A stretch of 64,000 nt of DNA from Mobiluncus sp034180645 (lineage in GTDB: Bacteria > Actinomycetota > Actinomycetes > Actinomycetales > Actinomycetaceae): positions 71,939 to 135,938 of the forward strand of contig NZ_JAXFNY010000016.1 of NCBI RefSeq assembly GCF_034180645.1. Direction: 5' to 3'. Of this stretch, positions 8,146-16,665 are shown one piece after another. Positions within the stretch are counted from its first letter, which is position 1. Each line of letters starts with the position of its first letter. Below the pieces are notes generated by a model. It saw nothing but the letters and a program-made list of their open reading frames with translations, had not been told where the DNA came from and did not search any database. The translations under genes were made by a program, and so were the position numbers.

Positions 8146-8871
8146 ATGACGAAAACCCCAACTATCTTGGCGACCTCCGGCGGATACAAAAACGGAGAAC
8201 GTATCTTTACCGAGTTCAACCACCTGGTGAACTATTCACTCGAACTGTCCGGCACCACCCGTTCCAAACCGAAACTGGGCTATCTGGATACCGCGGCCGG
8301 CGACCAGCATTACCGGCTAGCCCAGCGTTACGAAGCGGCTCGCCTGGCGGGGGTCGAACTGAACCCGCTGCAACTGTTCGTCATGCCCAACGTGGAGGAC
8401 ATCGAAGGCTACCTCCTAGAACAGGACGCAGTGTGGGTTGACGGGGGTTCAGTGGCAAACCTGCTGGCGGTGTGGCGAGTCCACGGCCTAGACCAGATTT
8501 TCCGCCGCGTTTGGGAAGCTGGCATCGTCCTGGCCGGAGTCTCGGCCGGTTCTATCTGTTGGCACCGAGGTGGCACCACGGATTCTTTCGGGCCCGAACT
8601 TCGCGCCGTCACCAACGGTCTGGGCTTGATTCCCTACGACAACGGCGTACATTACGACGTTGAAAAACGCCGCCGCCCCACAGTGCATCGCCTGGTCGCC
8701 GAGGGTACCTTGGGCAAAACCTATTGCACCGATAACAATGTGGGTTTGGTTTACCGCGGTACCGAACTGGCCGAAGCGGTCAGCGAAGTGCCGGGCAAGT
8801 CGGCTTGGGTTGTGACCAAAGATAACGGCGAAGTTGTAGAGGAACGCCTCGAAACCCGTTTCCTGGGATAG
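8146..8871 (+). CDS. Peptidase E-like (S51) family protein
   Basis: A 241-residue class-I glutamine-amidotransferase-like protein of the S51 peptidase group, whose characterised members cut Asp-X dipeptides or cyanophycin. Evidence is the early ILATSGGY, the WVDGGSVANLLAVWR glycine loop, and the nucleophile elbow LAGVSAGSICW with serine S133, followed by GLGLIPYDNGVHYD containing a candidate catalytic histidine. The start ATG 8146 follows a 198-bp gap with no other feature. It converges with the ABC exporter genes; only 9 bp separate the stop codons. Confidence 0.85.
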   Translation: MTKTPTILATSGGYKNGERIFTEFNHLVNYSLELSGTTRSKPKLGYLDTAAGDQHYRLAQRYEAARLAGVELNPLQLFVMPNVEDIEGYLLEQDAVWVDGGSVANLLAVWRVHGLDQIFRRVWEAGIVLAGVSAGSICWHRGGTTDSFGPELRAVTNGLGLIPYDNGVHYDVEKRRRPTVHRLVAEGTLGKTYCTDNNVGLVYRGTELAEAVSEVPGKSAWVVTKDNGEVVEERLETRFLG

Positions 8872-8880
8872 TTTCGGCCT

Positions 8881-10686
8881 CTAGTCTTGCTGCCAAGACT
8901 CCCACAGCGAAGCATATTCGCCCCCGGCCGCTACCAGTTCATCGTGCGTACCCAATTCCACGATTCTCCCGTCCATCATGACTGCCACCCGGTCAGCATC
9001 GTGGGCGGTATAGAGCCGGTGGGCGATGGCGACGACGCTACGTCCCGCCAACACTCGCGACAGCGACTGTTCCAGCGAACGAGCCGCAGAGGGATCCATC
9101 AGCGAAGTTGCCTCATCCAGCACCAAAGTGTGGGGGTTCAACAACACGATTCGCGCCAGGGCAAGCTGCTGGACCTGCGCCGGATTCAGCTTCATTCCCG
9201 CGCCGCCGATTTCCGCATGCAGCCCGGTTTTTTCCGTTTCTGCCCGTGTTTTCCCCTCCGGACCGGATAATGCGGTAAAGGTCTGGGTATCGCTTCGCCC
9301 CAAGCCGCGAACCCAGTCCACTCCCACCGCGTCGAGCACCGTCCACAGTTCCTCATCACTCGCGTCGGGCCGCGCCAAACGCAGGTTGGAGGCAATCGTT
9401 CCAGTAAACACGTGCTGTTCTTGCGTGACCAAAGCGACTTGCTGGTGCAGTTCGCTTTCGGGCAAGTCCACCAGCCGCACTCCCCCGACCGTCACGGACC
9501 CGCTGGTGGGCGGGTGAATGCCCGCCAGCATTCGCCCAAAAGTGGACTTACCGGCACCCGATGGTCCGACAATGGCCAACGTTTCGCCCCCGTGAAGTTC
9601 CAGAGACACTTCGTGCAGCACATTTTGCCCCGAATGATAGGCGTAGCAAACGTCCCGAGCCACTATCGAGGACGTACCGGCGGGCGCGTGGGCACTGGCT
9701 TCCCGGTCCGGCTCGACCTGTGCGACACCAAAAATCCGTGCCAGCGAAGTGTAGGCTTCCATCGAAACATCTACCCAGAAAGTCGCTTCCCACACCGGCC
9801 CGCGCACTTGATAGGCATACAGCGCAATCGTGGAAACAGCCCCGATAGTCAAGGCTCCGCTGGGCACCAACCAGGCTCCCAGCAACACGATAACTATCAG
9901 GGGAGACAGGGTGGCGCACACAATTCCCATGAACAACCAGGAACGCATCCAGGCACTGTAGCGTTCCTGACGCCAGATTTCGCGAATGATGACATCGAGC
10001 TGGGCAATCCGTTTCCCGGACAGCCCCAGAGCGTCTACCGTGTCCGCCTGATCCAGAGTTTCCGCTACTGAACCGGACAGATCCGCCCAGGATCGGGCTG
10101 AGGACCGATAGGCGGGAACGGTCCGCGGTAAATACCACGCCATCAGTGGCCACACTCCCAGTGGCCCGATGAGCAGCATGAATGCCAACAGCGGGGAAGT
10201 CAGAAACGCCGCCACGAACGTCACCACCAACGTTGTGGTGATCATCAGAATTGCGGCGATACCCTGGCGAATCATGAATTGCAGGCGTTCAATGTCTCGC
10301 GTAGTGCGTCCCACCAAGTCGCCGGTGCCCGCACTTTCCACAGTCGACAGAGGCAGGTGAATGACAGAGTCGACCAAGCCGTCACGCAGGTGAGCAAAAA
10401 TCCGCTCGCCCATCACCCGGGCACGGTATTCCGCCAGGAACGAAAATATCGCCGCCACCGCGACCACTACCAGGGAAATCACCATCTGCTGACCAACCCA
10501 GTCGCGGCTGGCCGCCCCGGCTTGAATGCGGTCAATCACGCGTCCCAGCAGCCACGGGAGGGTCACTCCCGCTAGGGACGACACCAGCTGCAGCCCCACC
10601 ACTGACCCAATCGCCCCGCGATAGTCGTGAATCAGGTCTTTAACCCCACGCATCACCAGTCTTCCGCTGGCCAAAGGCAGTTTCAT
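8881..10686 (-). CDS. ABC exporter half-transporter with intact Walker motifs and degenerate signature
   Basis: A 601-residue exporter half: six membrane helices in residues 1-320, then a nucleotide-binding domain. Walker A is GPSGAGKST with K380, Walker B is LVLDEATS and the switch histidine is in IAHRL. The LSGGQ signature, however, is replaced by LNPAQ at about 500-504. Its ATG overlaps the stop of the upstream partner by ATGA, so the two are co-translated and surely form a heterodimer. In such exporters the Walker site of one chain pairs with the signature of the other. Here this chain supplies the only usable Walker motifs. The substrate is unknown; drug or lipid export is typical. Confidence 0.93.
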   Translation of the reverse strand: MKLPLASGRLVMRGVKDLIHDYRGAIGSVVGLQLVSSLAGVTLPWLLGRVIDRIQAGAASRDWVGQQMVISLVVVAVAAIFSFLAEYRARVMGERIFAHLRDGLVDSVIHLPLSTVESAGTGDLVGRTTRDIERLQFMIRQGIAAILMITTTLVVTFVAAFLTSPLLAFMLLIGPLGVWPLMAWYLPRTVPAYRSSARSWADLSGSVAETLDQADTVDALGLSGKRIAQLDVIIREIWRQERYSAWMRSWLFMGIVCATLSPLIVIVLLGAWLVPSGALTIGAVSTIALYAYQVRGPVWEATFWVDVSMEAYTSLARIFGVAQVEPDREASAHAPAGTSSIVARDVCYAYHSGQNVLHEVSLELHGGETLAIVGPSGAGKSTFGRMLAGIHPPTSGSVTVGGVRLVDLPESELHQQVALVTQEQHVFTGTIASNLRLARPDASDEELWTVLDAVGVDWVRGLGRSDTQTFTALSGPEGKTRAETEKTGLHAEIGGAGMKLNPAQVQQLALARIVLLNPHTLVLDEATSLMDPSAARSLEQSLSRVLAGRSVVAIAHRLYTAHDADRVAVMMDGRIVELGTHDELVAAGGEYASLWESWQQD

Positions 10687-12683
10687 GACATCTCACCCCC
10701 GCTTTGCACCGAGCGGTTGATGATAGTCAGGTACGGCATGGCCGATGGGTCTCCCGACCGAGCTTTTTCCCGAAGTTCCCGATGCGAGCCGCGGACGATT
10801 TCCCGACCTGCATCGTCGAGCACAATGACTTCATCACAATGCTCCAACACCAGCACTGACGCCGAGACGATGACGGTGGTTTTCCCATGCCGCGCTTGCG
10901 CCAAACGCTGGGCGACCCGCGATTCTGTGTGCGAATCGACCGCGGAAGTCGGCTCAATAGTGACCAGCACCGCAGGATCGGCGGCTACCGCGCGAGCTAG
11001 GGCGACGCGTTGGCGCTGACCGCCCGAGAGAGTGCGCCCTTTTTCCGCCACCGCTCCGTCCAGGCCGCCATTGACGGATTCCACCACATCATCAGCATCC
11101 GCCACGTGCAGCGCGGCCAACCATTGCGAATCGCGCTCATCAACTTCGGGAACGATGAGCGAGTCCTCCTGCCGGGTCGCGTTCTCGATGACATCGCGCC
11201 ACACGAGTTCGCGCACCCCTCGGTCGCGCGGCGCCGGCGAATTTGCCCCGCGCACCTGGTCTCGCAAGGTTCCGGCAAAAAGCTGCGGGTCGGTATCTGA
11301 AAGGATTATGGCGCGGCGCACAAGGTCGAGGGGCAAGGTTCTCGCGTCAGTTCCATCAATCAGAAGGGTCGGTTGTGCGCTGTCCTCTTGGCGTGCCAGG
11401 CGCCGGGCTATCGCTGCGCTGGCGTCAGGATTGGCGCAGACCAGGCCGGTAATCAGGCCCGGCTCCACCGTTACCTCGCTGACCGTGTCGGTGAGCTGAG
11501 CCAGAGCAAAATCCGTTTCCCGCCACTGTGATTGCGATGAGGCATTTTGGCGCGGCGCTTCCCCGGAAACCGTCGCTGAATCCTCGTCCATCAGGGAAGT
11601 CACGCCTTGAATCCGCGCGAGTTTGCGAACTCCGACCCAAGCTCTGGTGAATTCTTCCAGTGACCGGGTGGCAACCACGATGGGGTTGCGCAAGAATTGT
11701 GAAAACCCGAAGAACGCGACCAAACTGCCTACTGACAGTTCATCATGAAAATACAGCATTGCCCCGATGCCCACCACCAGGGCGGTGAACACCATCGGTA
11801 TCACTGAACGCAGCACGCCCAGCAGCGCCGCGGGCAGGGCGACTCGAATCCCCGCGTCACGCACGCGAGCCGATTGCTGCTGATAGTGAAGCCCGAACAC
11901 GTCCTCGCCGCCGATGCCACGCAAGACTCGCAGCCCCGCCACCGCATCAGCCGAGATTTCCGTGAGCTTGCCCTGTTCATCGCGGTTCTCGGTTTGCCGC
12001 CGCTGCAGCGGTTTGCCTAACAGCCCTATCAGCAGCGTTACGATGGGCAACCCAATCAGCACCGTCCAGGCCAGAGGCGGCGAGGTGCGAAACATGATGA
12101 CCAGAATCATCACGGTAGAGAGCAAAGCCCCCACCATTTCGGGAATCCACAGCGCCGCCTGGCCAATCCGGTCCACGTCTGTGAGCATCGAGGTAACCAC
12201 ATCACCGGATTCCAATTCTCGGTTCACAGCGCGCCCATCGAGAGCTAACTTTCGACCGGCCACCCGCGCGGGGGTCGCCACCGCGTTCATCTGGACCGCA
12301 ATCTCAGTGAGCTGTCCCGCCATTTGAGTCAGCGCCACACCGAGGATAACCAGGGTCAGAACCGCCAACCGGATCCAGAGTTCCCTGGTCAAACCGTGTT
12401 CTAGCCCCGCGTCCAGCACCATTCCCAGCGCCCAGGGTACGCTGACCGAAACTACGTAGTTTAACCCCGTCACCAGTGAGCCAAGTGCCAGTACACCGCC
12501 CATAGAAAGAACGAGTTTTCTGGCATAGAGGTGGGGGTCAGCGGGGTAAACGTCAGGTTCACTCTGGGGGCTGCGCAGCGGCCAGCGCCAGGTGTGTGGG
12601 GTCCTCAGCAGGGGCGGCAGCGTGACGTGTTCTTCGGCAGCGCGATGTTGTAAAAACTCGCGCGCACGGGCGTTATCTTCCAC
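10683..12683 (-). CDS. ABC exporter half-transporter with intact signature and destroyed Walker A
   Basis: A 666-residue partner of the downstream exporter gene. A cytoplasmic N-terminus of about 60 residues precedes six membrane helices (about 65-340). The nucleotide-binding domain keeps LSGGQRQRVALARAV (552-556) but has lost the P-loop: CANPDASAA at 416-424 stands where GxxGxGKST should be. The Q-loop reads LSDTDPQLF, Walker B reads LVTIEPTSA with Ile for Asp, and the switch histidine is gone (VSASVLV). So this chain should not hydrolyse ATP but completes the active site of its partner. The GTG start at 12683 directly follows the TAA of the upstream regulator gene. Confidence 0.92.
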   Translation of the reverse strand: MEDNARAREFLQHRAAEEHVTLPPLLRTPHTWRWPLRSPQSEPDVYPADPHLYARKLVLSMGGVLALGSLVTGLNYVVSVSVPWALGMVLDAGLEHGLTRELWIRLAVLTLVILGVALTQMAGQLTEIAVQMNAVATPARVAGRKLALDGRAVNRELESGDVVTSMLTDVDRIGQAALWIPEMVGALLSTVMILVIMFRTSPPLAWTVLIGLPIVTLLIGLLGKPLQRRQTENRDEQGKLTEISADAVAGLRVLRGIGGEDVFGLHYQQQSARVRDAGIRVALPAALLGVLRSVIPMVFTALVVGIGAMLYFHDELSVGSLVAFFGFSQFLRNPIVVATRSLEEFTRAWVGVRKLARIQGVTSLMDEDSATVSGEAPRQNASSQSQWRETDFALAQLTDTVSEVTVEPGLITGLVCANPDASAAIARRLARQEDSAQPTLLIDGTDARTLPLDLVRRAIILSDTDPQLFAGTLRDQVRGANSPAPRDRGVRELVWRDVIENATRQEDSLIVPEVDERDSQWLAALHVADADDVVESVNGGLDGAVAEKGRTLSGGQRQRVALARAVAADPAVLVTIEPTSAVDSHTESRVAQRLAQARHGKTTVIVSASVLVLEHCDEVIVLDDAGREIVRGSHRELREKARSGDPSAMPYLTIINRSVQSGGEMS

Positions 12684-13664
12684 TTACGCAGCCGCCTCGG
12701 TGCCGCTACCAGGGTATGTCACAGAACCCAGAGCATCGAGAATTTTGGGGAAATCCTCACGCAAAGTGGTCCAAGCAATACTTGCGTCGATTTCGTCGGC
12801 GGTTTGCAGAAGTCGGTAGCGCAGTTCGCTGAGGATTGCCCACGGAATGCCGGGGTTGGCTTCCTTGACATCGGAATGAATTTTGGCCGCTGATTCAACC
12901 AGCACCGCAATAGAGTGATAAGCCGCGAAACGCGACTGCACCCCCGCCGGAGTCTTTGCCATAAAGGCTTTTGGGTCGCCCGAGGCGATGCCCATGCCCA
13001 CGTCAAGCGTCCGAGACATGTCATCCACTCGCCACCGGGCGGCGGACACATCGTAGGGGAATAAGGACTTGGGGAATCCCCACTTCTGAAAATATGGATA
13101 CTCTTCAATCTCTCGCGGTGAAAAAACATACCCGGCTCGGTATAAATCCACCAGCAGTGGCTGGAACTGCAATTTTTCATCGAGCTTCGTGACTTCACGG
13201 GGGAATCGATCAACTTTCGCGTTGCCCCAGCCGGTGTCTACGGACACGTAGACCGTGGTGCTCAGCGCATTTTCAAGTTCATTTTGCAAGCCAACCAAAT
13301 CCAGCATCCCCAGGGATTTTGTGGTGCTGACCAGGAAATCTATCGGTGTAAACGCATCGTCTTGACCGGTCGAGACAGGCCCGAACATAAAAATCTCGTC
13401 GTAGCCGTATCGCGAAAAGATTCCGCGCACCACGTGGCGCTTCATACTCATCAAAGTGTGCGCCGGTACGCTGACCGCTTTTGCCAAGGCAGTTTCCTCA
13501 GCAACAGAGATGCGCCGCTTGTGGTTTTCAAAAGCACTGATGTGGGACTGGGGAACTCCGGATATCCCTGCCAGTTCTGCTTGAGTCAGCCCCAACACGT
13601 TGCGGCGCAGACGCAAAAACGCACCGGGCAGCAAATCGCGTAACGCCATAAATTTCTGTTCCAT
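12684..13664 (-). CDS. XRE regulator fused to degenerate MNT nucleotidyltransferase and HEPN domains
   Basis: Three parts are visible in 326 residues. Residues 15-70 are an XRE helix-turn-helix (LRRNVLGLTQAELAGISG, PQSHISAFENHKR). Residues 75-140 resemble a minimal nucleotidyltransferase (MNT): FGPVSTG...PIDFLV replaces GSxARG...SDIDLL, keeping D109 but losing the first Asp and the GS. Residues 211-315 resemble DUF86/HepT HEPN, with IPWAILSELRYRLLQ where an RNxxxH RNase motif would be (His is Gln). MNT and HEPN normally form a two-gene antitoxin-toxin pair. Here both are fused to a DNA-binding domain and look inactive, so a regulator is likely. I prefer ATG 13664 because TATAAT lies just upstream. 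Confidence 0.72.
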   Translation of the reverse strand: MEQKFMALRDLLPGAFLRLRRNVLGLTQAELAGISGVPQSHISAFENHKRRISVAEETALAKAVSVPAHTLMSMKRHVVRGIFSRYGYDEIFMFGPVSTGQDDAFTPIDFLVSTTKSLGMLDLVGLQNELENALSTTVYVSVDTGWGNAKVDRFPREVTKLDEKLQFQPLLVDLYRAGYVFSPREIEEYPYFQKWGFPKSLFPYDVSAARWRVDDMSRTLDVGMGIASGDPKAFMAKTPAGVQSRFAAYHSIAVLVESAAKIHSDVKEANPGIPWAILSELRYRLLQTADEIDASIAWTTLREDFPKILDALGSVTYPGSGTEAAA

Positions 13665-13670
13665 GACAAA

Positions 13671-13693
13671 ATTATACTCCAGAAGTGTATATA
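13671..13693 (-). promoter_or_regulatory. Promoter -10 and palindromic operator of the XRE gene
   Basis: On the minus strand TATAAT (13671-13676) lies six bases before ATG 13664, which implies a leaderless or nearly leaderless transcript. The arms TATAC (13673-13677) and GTATA (13687-13691), with 9 bp between them, overlap this -10 box. Autorepression by the XRE protein would fit. No clear -35 is seen. Confidence 0.45.
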
Positions 13694-13738
13694 AGGGAAT
13701 AGTTTTGCTGGACAATTACCCGTGACGTGGTGCGGCAG

Positions 13739-14500
13739 TCAGAGATAACGCGCCAAGAAATCGCGAGTCCGTTCCCGCTGCGGGTGCTGGAACAGCTGCT
13801 CGGGGGGACCTTGCTCAGCGATAACCCCATCTGCCATAAACACCACGTTCTTGCTGACCGTGCGGGCGAAAGCCATCTCGTGGGTCACCACCAGCATCGT
13901 CATACCTTCCTGAGCCAGCTTTTTAATGACCTCGATGACTTCCCCGACCATTTCCGGATCCAACGCCGAGGTCGGTTCGTCAAACAACAGGACTTCCGGA
14001 TCCATCGCCAGAGCACGAGAAATGGCAACCCGCTGCTTTTGCCCGCCGGACAACTGCCGCGGTTTCGCGTTCAGGAAGGGGCTCATACCGACTTTATCCA
14101 GATACTCCAAGGCCTTTTCCCGAGATTCCTCGCGGGACCGACCCAGGACTTTCATCTGGCCAATCATGCAGTTCTTTAGCACGGTCATATTGTTGAACAG
14201 GTTGAATGATTGAAACACCATCCCCACTTTTGACCGATATTTCGCCTTTTTCATGGAATGGTCCAGGATGTTCGTCCCGTGATAGAGAATTTCGCCCGAG
14301 GTGGGAGTTTCCAACAAATTGATGCAGCGCAGCAAGGTCGATTTCCCGGAGCCGGACGCCCCGATGATGGATGCCACGTCCCCCGGCCGCACCGCAAAGT
14401 CGATGTCTTTCAGGACCTCGTGAGTGCCGAAAGACTTTGAGAGGTGACGGACTGTGATGATTTCGTCGCTGGTGCTCGCCGCGGTGTTCGATTCGCTCAT
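13739..14500 (-). CDS. Amino acid ABC importer, ATP-binding protein (lysine suggested)
   Basis: A complete 253-residue GlnQ-type ATPase with Walker A GASGSGKST, Q-loop MVFQSFNLFNNMTV, signature LSGGQKQRV and Walker B LLFDEPTSALDPE, then the switch H in VTHEMAFA. The FNxFxxxTVLxN motif is specific to polar amino acid importers. The ATG overlaps the permease stop (ATGA at 14497-14500). It is the last gene of a three-gene operon whose leader carries a lysine riboswitch, so lysine is the most likely substrate. Confidence 0.94.
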   Translation of the reverse strand: MSESNTAASTSDEIITVRHLSKSFGTHEVLKDIDFAVRPGDVASIIGASGSGKSTLLRCINLLETPTSGEILYHGTNILDHSMKKAKYRSKVGMVFQSFNLFNNMTVLKNCMIGQMKVLGRSREESREKALEYLDKVGMSPFLNAKPRQLSGGQKQRVAISRALAMDPEVLLFDEPTSALDPEMVGEVIEVIKKLAQEGMTMLVVTHEMAFARTVSKNVVFMADGVIAEQGPPEQLFQHPQRERTRDFLARYL

Positions 14501-15408
14501 GAGTTCTGTCCTCCCTCGGGGCGTGCCGGTTTGTCTGACGCTGGTTTCCCGGCGGGCTTTCCCTTTCGCGTCGGACGCTTGGCGGGGTCAGGGAAGGTGT
14601 AGTTTCCGGCAGCCATCACAAGTTGATCTTCATTCATCAGCTCGTAATCGCTCTGTTCCTCGCCCGCCGCACCGGGCAACAGTTCGTAAGCATCGTCACC
14701 GTCAATCTTCTTTTCCAGTTTCCGCAACAAGAAAGAGGACAGTAGAGTCAACGTCAAATACCCCACCATCTCGATGGTAGCGGAGGGGAAGTACTTGAAA
14801 ACGGCACCCGACACCATCTTGTGAACTGAGAAAAACTCCGAGAACCCGATGATGAACATGACCGAAGTGTCTTTGATGTTGATGATGAAGTTGTTGCCGA
14901 TTTGCGGCAGCAGGTTGCGCAAAGCCTGGGGCAAGATGACATAGAGCATGGTCTGGAAGTGGGTCATGCCAATCGCCCTAGCCCCCTCGGTTTGGCCAGA
15001 ATCCACGCTGATGATGCCCCCACGCACGGATTCCGCGATGTAGGCGCCGGTGTTAATGGAGACGACGAAAATCGACACTCCCCACATGGACTGGAACTGC
15101 AGCGCGTTATTCGTGAAGTAGGGCAGACCGTAGTAGATGAACACCGCCTGCAAAATCATCGGAGTGCCACGGAACACTTCCACATAGATCCTGATGATGA
15201 CCCGGATAATCGCCAAAATCACCCGCTTGGGCAGGGGATCGGTTTGCGGGTGAGGAATTGTGTTCAAAATCCCGCAGGCAAAACCGATTACGCAGCCCAG
15301 CAAGGTGGCGATAGTAGCGAGGAGCACCGTGTTGACGATACCTGTCAAGTACACGCCGCCATACTTATTCAGCAGCGTTATGATGTCCTGCCACAGTGTC
15401 CACAGCAT
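14497..15408 (-). CDS. Amino acid ABC importer, permease (lysine suggested)
   Basis: An HisM/GlnP-type permease of 303 residues. Five or so membrane helices occupy residues 15-245, with the EAA coupling motif in GARAIGMTHFQTMLYVILPQ, typical of polar amino acid importers. The charged Pro/Lys/Glu tail of about 55 residues after the last helix is unusual for the family and probably cytoplasmic. It is encoded 45 bp after the binding-protein gene and overlaps the ATPase gene. Confidence 0.93.
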   Translation of the reverse strand: MLWTLWQDIITLLNKYGGVYLTGIVNTVLLATIATLLGCVIGFACGILNTIPHPQTDPLPKRVILAIIRVIIRIYVEVFRGTPMILQAVFIYYGLPYFTNNALQFQSMWGVSIFVVSINTGAYIAESVRGGIISVDSGQTEGARAIGMTHFQTMLYVILPQALRNLLPQIGNNFIINIKDTSVMFIIGFSEFFSVHKMVSGAVFKYFPSATIEMVGYLTLTLLSSFLLRKLEKKIDGDDAYELLPGAAGEEQSDYELMNEDQLVMAAGNYTFPDPAKRPTRKGKPAGKPASDKPARPEGGQNS

Positions 15409-15453
15409 TTTTCTCTCCTGACGTGTTCCAGTGCGATTGGCGGATTAATCCTC

Positions 15454-16314
15454 TTAGGGCTGAATCTTTACCGCATCGGCCATCATGGCATCGAAGTCAT
15501 CGGCGGTCTTGCCGGACAGGGCCTTGTTGATGGCGTCCTTCAGAGCGGTGTTGCCTTTCTTAACGGACACGCCGATGTTAATGTCCTCATCCGAAACTTG
15601 GAAGTCGTCGCCATCGTCGGGGAAGTCCAAAATCTTCATATCCGGGTAAGCGGCCATAGCCCCTTGACCGGTGGGCATATCGGTGACCACATAATCGACC
15701 TTGCCGGTTTCCAAAGCCACCAGCATCGCCGGAGCGGATTCGGCGGGAGACTGCCGTTTGGCGCCCTTAATCTGCGGAATCAACGTGTCGTACCAAACAG
15801 TGCCGGTTTGGCTGGTGGTCCGACCTCCCGCCAGGTCAGCCAAGCCTTTCGCGTTGGCATACTTAGAATCAGCCTTGGTCAGCACAATGATGCGGGCGTA
15901 CAGGTAGGGCCCGGCAAAGTCCACGGTTTCCTCACGTTCCTTGGTCATGGACTGGCCCGCAATCGCGGCATCAATTTCGCCGGATTGCACCGCCGGAATC
16001 AGGGAATCCCACTCCAGCTGCTTAATTTCGAGCTTCCAGCCGTTGGCATCCGCAATCTGTTTGGCGGTCATCACATCGTAGCCATTAGCGTACAAGGCGG
16101 AATCTTTGATGGGTACCGCATCGTTAGATTTATCGGGCTGCGCCCAGTTGTAGGGAGCGTAGGCAGCTTCCATACCGACGGTGAAAACACCGTCCTCCAG
16201 GCCAGGAATCGCCCCGCCTTCACCAGCTGCGTTATCAGCCGCGGAACCCGCCCCGCACGCGGCGAGGGAAAAAGCCGCAGCTAGTAGGGCCGCGCCACTC
16301 AGTATCTTGTTCAT
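15454..16314 (-). CDS. Amino acid ABC importer, substrate-binding lipoprotein (lysine suggested)
   Basis: A lipoprotein signal ends at LAAC with the lipidated cysteine at residue 20. The mature part is a PF00497 periplasmic-type binding protein: FTVGMEAAYAPYNWAQ, then GYDVMTAKQIADANG, then WDSLIPAVQSGEIDAAIAGQ, and TVDFAGPYLYA. The start ATG 16314 has AAAGGA six bases upstream; an in-frame ATG at 16338 would place the RBS inside the gene. It is the first gene of the operon and follows the riboswitch leader directly, which points to lysine as ligand. Confidence 0.93.
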   Translation of the reverse strand: MNKILSGAALLAAAFSLAACGAGSAADNAAGEGGAIPGLEDGVFTVGMEAAYAPYNWAQPDKSNDAVPIKDSALYANGYDVMTAKQIADANGWKLEIKQLEWDSLIPAVQSGEIDAAIAGQSMTKEREETVDFAGPYLYARIIVLTKADSKYANAKGLADLAGGRTTSQTGTVWYDTLIPQIKGAKRQSPAESAPAMLVALETGKVDYVVTDMPTGQGAMAAYPDMKILDFPDDGDDFQVSDEDINIGVSVKKGNTALKDAINKALSGKTADDFDAMMADAVKIQP

Positions 16315-16367
16315 CGTTAGTCCTTTCAATCGTTGCAAACAACTTTCGAAAGCTCGAACATGGCACC

Positions 16368-16394
16368 AAAAAAGGGGTCATGCTCCATGACCCC
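16368..16394 (-). terminator. Leader terminator of the lysine riboswitch
   Basis: On the minus strand GGGGTCATG, loop GAG, CATGACCCC, then six U residues: a textbook intrinsic terminator about 55 bases ahead of the first gene. Its 5' arm can instead pair with bases at 16406-16417 (CATGACGCATAC with GTATG and GTCATG), forming an antiterminator. Confidence 0.85.
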
Positions 16395-16413
16395 ATACCT
16401 TGCGCGTATGCGT

Positions 16414-16585
16414 CATGACAGCTCTCCGCAATAGCGACAGTCGAACGGATATTGTCCGCCCGCCCGGACGTTTCCCCTTGGGAGTGGTTCACATCCTCGG
16501 CAGCCTCCCCTTTCGCTTCCGGGCCTCCCGAAGGGATTTCCCTGCCCTGATGGAAGCTAATGATGTCGGCTGCGCCTCCGTCATG
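16414..16585 (-). promoter_or_regulatory. Lysine riboswitch (L-box) aptamer
   Basis: About 172 nt on the minus strand closed by P1 CATGAC (16580-16585) with GTCATG (16414-16419). Just inside P1 are GGAGGCGCAG on the 5' side and GGAGAGCTGTC on the 3' side. The middle has GCGAAAGGGGAGG then TGCCGAGG, and CGACTGTCG opens the last stem. These blocks and their order match the lysine aptamer of Thermotoga and Bacillus (GACGGAGGCGCG, GAAAGG.GA, GCCGAAG, ACTGTCA, GGAGAGC). The length also fits. Binding of lysine should stabilise P1 and let the downstream terminator form. Confidence 0.85.
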
Positions 16586-16600
16586 CTTTTATTGCTTTCC

Positions 16601-16629
16601 AGTCTAGGGCTCTGGGGCGAAAGGTGCAA
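16601..16629 (-). promoter_or_regulatory. Promoter of the lysine importer operon
   Basis: TTGCAC (16624-16629) and TAGACT (16601-16606) on the minus strand are 17 bp apart and would start transcription just before the riboswitch P1 stem. The spacing and position are right; the -35 match is moderate. Confidence 0.5.
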
Positions 16630-16665
16630 AAATGATAATAAAAACCGCAATCAGGAGGCTCGGAT

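Noticed and set aside
14902..16284. A 460-codon plus-strand reading frame
   Set aside because: Antisense to the importer permease and binding protein; it is His/Gly/Gln-rich as expected for a shadow frame and has no RBS.
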